This document shows positions 57,838 through 64,000 of a stretch of DNA of 64,000 nt, in pieces. A program made the translations under genes and the position numbers. Each line of letters begins with the position of its first letter. The stretch's first letter is position 1. The notes beneath the pieces are model-generated. The model was given only the letters and a program-made list of their open reading frames with translations. It was not told the DNA's origin and ran no database searches. Where the stretch lies: assembly GCA_965267435.1 (NCBI GenBank), contig OZ253960.1, positions 1 through 64,000 on the forward strand. The letters are read 5' to 3'. Origin of the DNA: JAWPMT01 sp965267435. GTDB taxonomy: Bacteria > Bacteroidota > Bacteroidia > Cytophagales > Cyclobacteriaceae.

Positions 57838-58753
57838 TGTTGGAGGTACTCAGTCCGTACTTGTCTAGCAGCTCCTCTGGCTTGCCGCTTTCTCCAAACT
57901 GATCGTCGACAGCCACAAACTCTTGCGGGTAGGGCTTGTTTGTTACCAACACGCGAGCTACACTTTCACCTAGTCCACCATTGTACTGGTGTTCCTCAGC
58001 CGTGACTACACAGCGAGTTTTTTCCAGCGACTGTAGGATCGCCTCTTCATCCAAGGGCTTGATCGTGTGTATGTTGATCACTTCGGCGCTGATGCCAGCC
58101 TCTGCCAGTTGTGCTTCGGCTTCTATGGCTTTCCATACGAGGTGTCCCGTAGCGATGATCGTCACATCCGTGCCTTCAATCATCTTATCCGCTTTACCGA
58201 TCGTAAAGGGTCTGTCGGGAGAGATGAAGATGGGCCATTTGGGTCTACCAAACCGCAGGTACACCGGTCCGTGATGTGCGGCGACTGCCAACGTCGCCTG
58301 ACGAGTTTGCTCGTAGTCACAAGGGACCACGACGGTGAAGTTGGGCAGCATTTTGGTCATGCCAATGTCTTCCAGGATCTGGTGCGTAGCGCCGTCCTCA
58401 CCCAAGGTCAACCCTGCGTGGGAGGCACAGACCTTCACATTCTTTTCGGAGTAGGCAACAGACTGTCGGAGCTGATCGTAGACGCGACCCGTAGCAAAGT
58501 TGGCGAAGGTACTCGTGAAAGGGATCTTTCCGGCAGTCGCCAGTCCCGCTGCGATACCCACCATATTGGCTTCGGCGATACCTACCTGGGTGAATCGCTC
58601 AGGGTTTTCATTGATGAAGGTCTGGATCTTCAGTGAACCAACAAGGTCGGCACACAAGGCTACGACGTCAGGATTTGTTCGACCTAGCTCAGTCATAGCA
58701 TCGCCAAAGCCTGAGCGAGTGTCTTTCTTTTCGGTGAATGTATACTTTGTCAT
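57797..58753 (-). CDS. Transketolase, C-terminal subunit (pyrimidine-binding and C domains)
   Basis: The 318-residue protein has the transketolase pyrimidine-binding domain (RSGFGDAMTELGRTNPDVVALCADL; VGIAEANMVGIAAGLATAG with the conserved Glu; GLTLGEDGATHQ) followed by the C-terminal domain (VTIIATGHLVWKAIEAEA). Together with the separate N-terminal subunit, encoded 29 bp upstream, it makes one active transketolase of the pentose phosphate pathway. Split transketolase genes are well known in several phyla including Bacteroidota. Confidence 0.92.
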   Translation of the reverse strand: MTKYTFTEKKDTRSGFGDAMTELGRTNPDVVALCADLVGSLKIQTFINENPERFTQVGIAEANMVGIAAGLATAGKIPFTSTFANFATGRVYDQLRQSVAYSEKNVKVCASHAGLTLGEDGATHQILEDIGMTKMLPNFTVVVPCDYEQTRQATLAVAAHHGPVYLRFGRPKWPIFISPDRPFTIGKADKMIEGTDVTIIATGHLVWKAIEAEAQLAEAGISAEVINIHTIKPLDEEAILQSLEKTRCVVTAEEHQYNGGLGESVARVLVTNKPYPQEFVAVDDQFGESGKPEELLDKYGLSTSNIVEAAKKAISRKG

Positions 58754-58782
58754 CGTGTAATGTCTTTCCTAGTGGGTCTTGA

Positions 58783-59625
58783 TTAGTAGTCTCCGAGGGT
58801 TTCTTCCAGCTGCGTCAGAGCCGTCGCCAGCTGCTCGTCGCTAGGTGCAGCGCCATGCCATTTGTGCGTGCCTTCCATGAAGTCCACGCCCTTGCCCATG
58901 ACAGTCGTCATCAGGTTCATTACCGGCTTGCCGTTCCCAGCTCGGGACTTGGCTTCGTCGAGTGTGGAGAGCAAGTCTTCCAGGTTGTTGCCATCGCATG
59001 TGATCACGTCCCATCCAAATGACTCGTACTTGGCTTTGAGGTCGCCCAGAGAGTTGACCTCATCCACAGGCCCGTCGATCTGCTGACCGTTATAGTCGAT
59101 AGTGGCTATCAGGTTATCTACGCCCTTACTGCCGGCAAACATCGCCGCTTCCCAGATCTGTCCCTCTTGCTGCTCGCCATCACCCATCAGACAGTACACC
59201 AGGTTGTCATCACCATCCAGCTTCTTGGCCAACGCCGCGCCGATGGCTACAGAGAGCCCCTGACCCAGTGAGCCGGATGCTACACGTATGCCGGGCAGCC
59301 CCTCCTCAGTTGCCGGGTGCCCTTGCATCCGCGAGTTGATCTTTCGGAAGGTCCCAAGCTCTGATACTTCGAAGAAGCCCGCACGGGCCAATACACTGTA
59401 CCAAACCGGGGAGATGTGACCGTTCGAAAGAAAGAACATGTCTTCCCCTTTGCCCTCAATCGTGAAAGGGAGTTTGTAGTTCAATACTTCGAAGTAGAGG
59501 GCAACAAAGAATTCGGTGCATCCCAATGATGCCCCCGGGTGCCCAGACTGCACGGCATGGACCATTCGCACGATGTCACGGCGAACCTGCGAGGCAGTAG
59601 TTTTCAGTTTGGATATGTCGGCCAT
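58783..59625 (-). CDS. Transketolase, N-terminal subunit (TPP-binding)
   Basis: The 280-residue protein starts MADISKLKTTA at 59625; an in-frame extension to 59721 carries no expected homology and overlaps the M28 peptidase start. The thiamine-diphosphate/magnesium motif is GDGEQQEGQIWEAAMFAG. It also has SGHPGASLGCTEFFVALYF near the N-terminus, LSNGHISPVWYSVLA and GSLGQGLSVAIGAALAK. It pairs with the C-terminal subunit gene directly downstream and shares the operon with the aminotransferase. Confidence 0.93.
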   Translation of the reverse strand: MADISKLKTTASQVRRDIVRMVHAVQSGHPGASLGCTEFFVALYFEVLNYKLPFTIEGKGEDMFFLSNGHISPVWYSVLARAGFFEVSELGTFRKINSRMQGHPATEEGLPGIRVASGSLGQGLSVAIGAALAKKLDGDDNLVYCLMGDGEQQEGQIWEAAMFAGSKGVDNLIATIDYNGQQIDGPVDEVNSLGDLKAKYESFGWDVITCDGNNLEDLLSTLDEAKSRAGNGKPVMNLMTTVMGKGVDFMEGTHKWHGAAPSDEQLATALTQLEETLGDY

Positions 59626-59719
59626 AATTGAAATTGGTGAATGCGAAATTAACAAATAGATAGCTGCTTTCGGGTAGCTACCTATATTTAGGGTTTCGAA
59701 AACGTTGACGTTCCCAACC

Positions 59720-61069
59720 ATGAGAGTAATTCTACTACTTAGTGTCCTTGCGGCGCCATTCTTCTGTGCCGCCCAGAACTTCCAGATTGATCCGCAGATC
59801 TACAATATCGTCGATGATATCAGCGCCGAGCGGCTCGAAGCGGACATCCGAAAATTGGCGGATTTTGGTACCCGTCACACCATGTCCGACACGGTCTCGG
59901 AGACCAGGGGTATTGGTGCTGCGCGTAGGTGGATCAAGGCGGAGTTTGAGAAGATCTCAGCGGAGTGCGGAGGGTGTCTGGAGGTATACGAGCAGCGCAC
60001 ACTCGTGAAGGGTGATCCTGAGACTCGGATTGCTACTGACACGTGGATCGTCAATATGTACGCCATCAAACGTGGTAAGACCTTTCCGAACAAGTACGTC
60101 ATCATGAGTGGTGATATCGACAGCCGCGTGTCAAGCGTCACCAACTTCACCGACGACTCCCCTGGAGCCAATGACAACGCTACGGGCATGGCGGGCGCGA
60201 TCGAGTTGGCCCGAGTACTTTCCAAGTACGACTTTGAGAGCAGTGTGCTGCTTGCCGGTCTATCGGGCGAGGAGCAAGGCTTGTATGGTGGGCGTTTCCT
60301 TGCGGAGAAGGCCGTCGAAGAAGAGTGGGAGGTCATCGGCATCCTCAACAATGACATGATCGGCAACATCGAAGGCGTCGATGGGGTCATCGACAACCGC
60401 ACATTCAGAATTTTCTCGGAGCCATTTTCCAGTACGGAGACCGAGCAGCAGCTGAAGAGAAAGCGCTTCTACGGAGGTGAGAACGACAGCCCCTCTCGCC
60501 AGTTGGCTCGATACATCCACCAGGCGACCAAGACTTATCTACCTGAGATGAATCCGATGCTCATTTACAGACTCGATCGATTCGGCAGAGGGGGACACCA
60601 CCGGCCGTTCAACGAGGCGGGCTTTGCCGGTGTCAGGGTCATGGAAGCACACGAAAACTATAACCGCCAACACCAGGACCTAAGGGTGGAGGATGGTATC
60701 GAATACGGTGATGTCATCGAGGGTGTCAATTTCGAATATTGTGCCAAGCTCACCGCGGTCAATGCCGTGGCCATGGCCTCGCTGGCTTCTGCTCCTCCAG
60801 CACCGACGAATGTCAGCATTGGTGGGATCGTCCGCCCATCAACAATTCTCTCTTGGGACAAGTCAGAGGGTGCGGCTGGCTATAAGCTATATTGGCGTGA
60901 AACGACGGCAGCCAACTGGCAGTTTTCCCGACTCGTGGGCGCCGATAGGACTGGGTATACTTTGGAAGGTATTGTTATTGACAACTACCTATTTGGAGTA
61001 GCGGCTGTGGGCCCTGATGGTCACGAAAGCATGGTGAGTTACCCCACCGGCCTCATCCGTAGACGTTGA
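59720..61069 (+). CDS. Secreted M28-family peptidase with FnIII-like domain
   Basis: The 449-residue protein starts at the ATG at 59720; the frame extends to a TTG five codons earlier. A signal peptide ends near FCAAQ. The M28 core shows SGDIDSR where the first zinc ligand is normally GHxDS, then DDSPGANDNATGMAGAIELAR, AGLSGEEQGLYGG and ENYNRQHQDL with the last histidine. The His-to-Asp change in the first ligand also occurs in the GDIDSR subgroup as I remember it. A C-terminal fibronectin-III-like domain (about 358-449, VRPSTILSWDKSEGAAGYKL) follows. It would act as an aminopeptidase in the periplasm or outside. Confidence 0.87.
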   Translation: MRVILLLSVLAAPFFCAAQNFQIDPQIYNIVDDISAERLEADIRKLADFGTRHTMSDTVSETRGIGAARRWIKAEFEKISAECGGCLEVYEQRTLVKGDPETRIATDTWIVNMYAIKRGKTFPNKYVIMSGDIDSRVSSVTNFTDDSPGANDNATGMAGAIELARVLSKYDFESSVLLAGLSGEEQGLYGGRFLAEKAVEEEWEVIGILNNDMIGNIEGVDGVIDNRTFRIFSEPFSSTETEQQLKRKRFYGGENDSPSRQLARYIHQATKTYLPEMNPMLIYRLDRFGRGGHHRPFNEAGFAGVRVMEAHENYNRQHQDLRVEDGIEYGDVIEGVNFEYCAKLTAVNAVAMASLASAPPAPTNVSIGGIVRPSTILSWDKSEGAAGYKLYWRETTAANWQFSRLVGADRTGYTLEGIVIDNYLFGVAAVGPDGHESMVSYPTGLIRRR

Positions 61070-61804
61070 AGTCCGACGTGGGTGAGAGATCGTCCCTTCA
61101 CCACTGATGCAAATCATCTGATTTAGGAGCAAAGTGGTAGGTTCTTCGTGGCTGAGCTCGTTCCGGCTCTCTCCTGTACTTCGGCCGCGCTGGCCGGCGC
61201 TTGTCGCATGCCTCGTGCCGGCTCCATCCGGGCTAGAGGGCAGGGGTCTTCCTTCGAAATCAAGTGAGGATCGGCGTCCCATAATATTGGAGCCACTCCC
61301 CTCCTCGGAGGAGTGCAGGGATGGGTGAACTCATCTCCCTTCTTGTGATGCATTGCCAGCATATCGACTAAATGCCCTTTCACAGGACTTACCAACTCCC
61401 CCTTAGAAAAGGGGGCTGGGGGTTGTAACCTACCCCTTGGCAAAGGGGGGCTGGGCTTATAACCTCCCACTGGTTTGCTCTGGCATTTGCTATAGAAATC
61501 TGAATTTTGGATAGATAGATTCCTGTATCGCAGTCCTTTTCTCTTTAGGGACTTCGATTTCTCAAGCTCACAGGAATGACGTTCTTAGGTGAGAATTCCT
61601 CTCAATTCCACTACGATCGGTCTGTGTGCCACAGACCGAGGACGTAGGACATGCGCCCTATATAGAGGATCCACTCCCCTCCTGGGAGGGGTGCAGGGGT
61701 GGGTAACTCAACTCCCATTTTATGGCAAACCAACCAGCGGCTAAGCGAAGGCACTGCGCGATAACCGACGCTTGCCGCGTACCCTCGAAATCAAGTGATG
61801 AGGT
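61070..61804. repeat. Intergenic region with one-and-a-bit copies of the ~350-bp repeat
   Basis: I see no gene here. About 1.2 units of a composite repeat lie at 61285-61720. The parts are a palindromic CTCCCCTCCTGGGAGGGG-like core with GTGCAGGGGTGGGTAA, a CCCCCTT/AAGGGGG element with a TTGTAACCT tail, an AGATTCCTGTATCGCAGTCC block with CTCACAGGAATGACG, and a 10-bp hairpin TCGGTCTGTG/CACAGACCGA. The DNA on either side of the repeat is not recognised. Confidence 0.85.
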
Positions 61805-62638
61805 TCAGTGAGATCTACAGCGACAGATCAGCCATTCCATGATTGCTGGCCTCCGCTCTTCCAAAATCTCTTTTTTCGCCTGCAGCGTGAGCCCCTCCAA
61901 CTCAGGGTAATGGTGGTTATGAGCTTTTTGGATATCGTCGACACTAAAAATGGACGATAGCTCATGGGTAGTTGAAAAGAGTTTCTTCAGCGCATCTGAA
62001 ATGCCGATATCCATGAAATCGTGGGTCTCGATGATCAGGTCGCAATGTCTGAGATTGTCTATGTTGGTGGAATTGAACAGGTTGATTTCGAACCCTTCGC
62101 AGTCGCAGATGATCAGACTCTTTTTTTCGAAGTCATAGTTCCCAAGAAGTTCAGAGGTGCACTCGGCTTTCACCTTGACACGATCCTTCACACCATTCAA
62201 CTCTGCCATTTCTGCGCAAAGTGCTCGTGCCTTTTCATCCGTGTCAAAGGCGACAACCGTGGATGCGGGGCAACGCTGCGCAAGACCAATCGCATAGTAC
62301 CCCTCGGCGCAGCCAATATCAAGGATTTGGGAATAGTCGCCTCTGGTCATCTCCGCAAGTACCGGATGGAGCTCAGACTCATAGGAGCCCAGTAGCTTGG
62401 GAAACAATGCACTTGCTACTGAATCGTATCGAGGGTATTGTAAACCCTTGAAGGGTCCATGCAGCACTGTCAGGGACTCAAAATGCTGGTGATACCTTTC
62501 AGTCTGCCTTTTGTCCTTCTCATGGCCAAGGCGCGCATTGATCAATACCAGACCAGCCGTCGAAAACGGCTTCAGCAACTTCCAAAGTAGATCGCTGGCA
62601 GCCAGCCAGTGGAGGAACTTGATGACGGTACGCTTCAT
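61805..62638 (-). CDS. SAM-dependent methyltransferase (FkbM-like)
   Basis: The protein has 277 residues. The Rossmann motif I is ILDIGCAEGYYAIGLA (about 104-119), with motif II acid in VVAFDTDEKA, and CDCEGFEINLF later, a pattern typical of FkbM-type methyltransferases. An N-terminal hydrophobic/basic stretch (MKRTVIKFLHWLAASDLLWKL) may associate with membrane. It probably methylates a sugar or lipid. The gene stands alone between two blocks of the same structured intergenic repeat, with no functionally related neighbour. Confidence 0.82.
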   Translation of the reverse strand: MKRTVIKFLHWLAASDLLWKLLKPFSTAGLVLINARLGHEKDKRQTERYHQHFESLTVLHGPFKGLQYPRYDSVASALFPKLLGSYESELHPVLAEMTRGDYSQILDIGCAEGYYAIGLAQRCPASTVVAFDTDEKARALCAEMAELNGVKDRVKVKAECTSELLGNYDFEKKSLIICDCEGFEINLFNSTNIDNLRHCDLIIETHDFMDIGISDALKKLFSTTHELSSIFSVDDIQKAHNHHYPELEGLTLQAKKEILEERRPAIMEWLICRCRSH

Positions 62639-62755
62639 GAACTACAAATAAGCGCATTTTCATCCATCCTTCTCCATAGATTACAGTGTTCACCTTATTT
62701 CTGATGTCTTCCGAAGACACCCTCTCTGTGCCCCTGTGCATTCCCATTTCCAATA

Positions 62756-63640
62756 ATCGAGGATCCACTCCCCTCCCGGGAGGGGTGCAGGAGTGGGTAA
62801 AGCTCATCTCCCTTTTATTACATCCTGATCAGCGTATCGACTAAATGCCCTTTTGCAGGACTTACCTACTCCCCTTAACAAAAGGGGCGGTGGGGCGTAA
62901 CCTCAATTTTCACTACCCTGGTATGTGATGCAGGAATCTGAATTGTGGATAGACAGAGAGATTCCTGTATCGCAGTCCTTTTCTCTCAAGGGATTTCGAT
63001 TTCTCAAGCTCACAGGAATGACGTTCTTATGTGAAGATTCCTCTCAATTCCACTACGATCGGTCTGTGTGCCACAGACCGAGGACACAGGACACGGCGTC
63101 CTATTAAAGAGGATCCACTCCCCTCCTGGGAGGGGTGCAGGGGTGGGTAAACTCATCTCCCTTTTATTACATCCTGATCAGCATATCGACTAAATGCCCT
63201 TTTGCAGGACTTACCTACTCCCCTTAACAAAAGGGGCGGTGGGGCGTAACCTCAATTTTCACTACCCTGGCATGTGATGCAGGAATCTAAATTGTGGATA
63301 GACAGAGAGATTCCTGTATCGCAGTCCTTTTCTCTCAAGGGACTTCGATTTCTCAAGCTCACAGGAATGACGTTCTTATGTGAGAATTCCTCTCAATTCC
63401 ACTGCGATCGGTCTGTGTGCCACAGACCGAAGACATAGGACATGCGTCCTATTAAAGAGGGTCCACTCCCGTCCTGGGAGGGGTGCAGGGGTGGGTAAAC
63501 TCATCTCCCTTTTATTACATCCTGATCAGCGTATCGACTAAATGCCCTTTTGCAGGACTTACCTACTCCCCCTTAGCAAAGGGGGCAGGGGGGTTGTAAA
63601 CTTCCCTTAACAAAGGGGGCTGGGGGGTTGTAATAACACT
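62756..63640. repeat. Tandem ~350-bp structured intergenic repeat, about 2.5 copies
   Basis: Units begin near 62761, 63111 and 63459 (periods 350 and 348 bp). Each contains a palindromic CTCCCCTCC/GGAGGGG core followed by GTGCAGGGGTGGGTAA, a CCCCTTAACAAAAGGGG palindrome, an imperfect hairpin formed by GATGCAGGAATCT against AGATTCCTGTATC, and a perfect TCGGTCTGTG/CACAGACCGA hairpin. No protein-coding frame is supported across them. The whole gene-free stretch runs from 62639 to 63729. Confidence 0.9.
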
Positions 63641-63729
63641 CATCTCCATTTCTACAGACCGTGCTAAATCGTTTGTGATCTCCAATCCACCAAAATCACT
63701 TATTTTCCCGCCCGAAATCCAATCAATGT

Positions 63730-64000
63730 ATGATCCCAAAAGCATCTTCCAATCTAGTACTCGCACTGCTGTTCATTCTGACACTGCCTGTCAGCATCAG
63801 TGCGCAGAGTTTTGAAACGCATACGTACTTCACCACGGATTCAGTCGATCTCGAACTCGACCTGTTCCTGCCCACTCAGCCAGCGGTCTCTCCAGGAGCA
63901 CTGGTAATATTTGTGCACGGCGGAGGCTTCGTGGGAGGCAGTCGCGACGCGGGCCATGCCATGGGAGAGTACCTGGCCCAAAACAACATTGCAACGGCTA
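63730..64000 (+). CDS. Secreted alpha/beta hydrolase (3'-truncated by window)
   Basis: Only the first 90 residues are present. The ATG at 63730 gives a signal peptide (a Leu/Ile-rich stretch to about residue 23, ending ISAQ). The mature part starts SFETHTYFTTDSVDLELDLF, then ALVIFVHGGGFVGGSRD, whose HGGGF is the oxyanion-hole motif of the hormone-sensitive lipase/esterase branch of alpha/beta hydrolases. The catalytic Ser, Asp and His lie beyond the window. An ATG at 63726 is in another frame and is not used. Confidence 0.8.
   Translation, partial: MIPKASSNLVLALLFILTLPVSISAQSFETHTYFTTDSVDLELDLFLPTQPAVSPGALVIFVHGGGFVGGSRDAGHAMGEYLAQNNIATA

Noticed and set aside
61123..61470. 115-codon minus-strand frame downstream of the M28 peptidase
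   Set aside because: It translates the palindromic intergenic repeats (Pro/Gly/Arg-rich) and is not supported as a gene.

Overview
The window comes from a member of the Bacteroidota, most likely a free-living, probably marine relative of the Cytophagia or Saprospiria. The reasons are a type IX secretion (T9SS) C-terminal sorting domain on a giant HYR/SprB-repeat surface protein, two PadR regulator plus FtsX-permease pairs whose permeases carry the N-terminal prefix typical of this phylum, a TonB receptor with a carboxypeptidase-like N-terminal domain, a lipoprotein with an SCGDDDD lipobox, and split transketolase genes. I see no rRNA, tRNA, CRISPR array, integrase or transposase.

Region 1 (1-15.1 kb) is one giant adhesin-type locus made of a 258-bp (86-residue) repeat. 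About 27 copies lie on the minus strand (1-6971). They meet, at a sharp inverted junction (6971/6972), about 20 copies on the plus strand that continue into a long, non-repetitive, secreted C-terminus. Neither arm has a start or signal peptide. The gene is therefore broken either by a real inversion or, more likely, by misassembly of a long tandem array. Variation between copies is almost entirely synonymous.

Region 2 (15.1-28.1 kb): a small STAS/SEC14-like protein, a lipoprotein, a TonB-dependent receptor, a tightly overlapping leftward operon (DUF1295 membrane enzyme, TolC-type channel, membrane-fusion protein, RND pump), a sulfotransferase, and a sulfide:quinone-reductase-like flavoprotein.

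Region 3 (28.1-38.9 kb): three large FtsX/MacB-type permeases without an ATPase nearby. Two are coupled to PadR repressors with operator-like sequences upstream. A periplasmic binding protein and a 1-kb repeat-rich intergenic patch lie between them.

Region 4 (38.9-49.1 kb): a membrane-anchored GH3 glycosidase, an unknown secreted protein, an amidohydrolase pair in which only one of three amidohydrolase domains keeps the HxH metal site, and an ammonium transporter followed by a beta-barrel porin.

Region 5 (49.1-61.1 kb): a glycosyltransferase-like/sulfotransferase pair, an M20 amidohydrolase, an unknown helical protein, an acyltransferase and purine nucleoside phosphorylase, an aspartic protease with PDZ, a transketolase (two subunits) and class III aminotransferase operon, and an M28 peptidase.

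Region 6 (61.1-64 kb): a SAM methyltransferase gene bracketed on both sides by copies of a structured ~350-bp intergenic repeat, then the start of a secreted alpha/beta hydrolase cut by the window end.

The gene set describes a cell-surface-oriented heterotroph: secreted adhesins, peptidases and glycosidases, efflux and uptake systems, and enzymes that could decorate surface glycans or lipids with sulfate. I did not find a clearly new defence or mobile system. The most unusual items are the inverted giant repeat array, the structured repeats around the methyltransferase, the ATPase-less PadR-permease cluster and the amidohydrolase set. All motif calls and repeat counts were made by eye.
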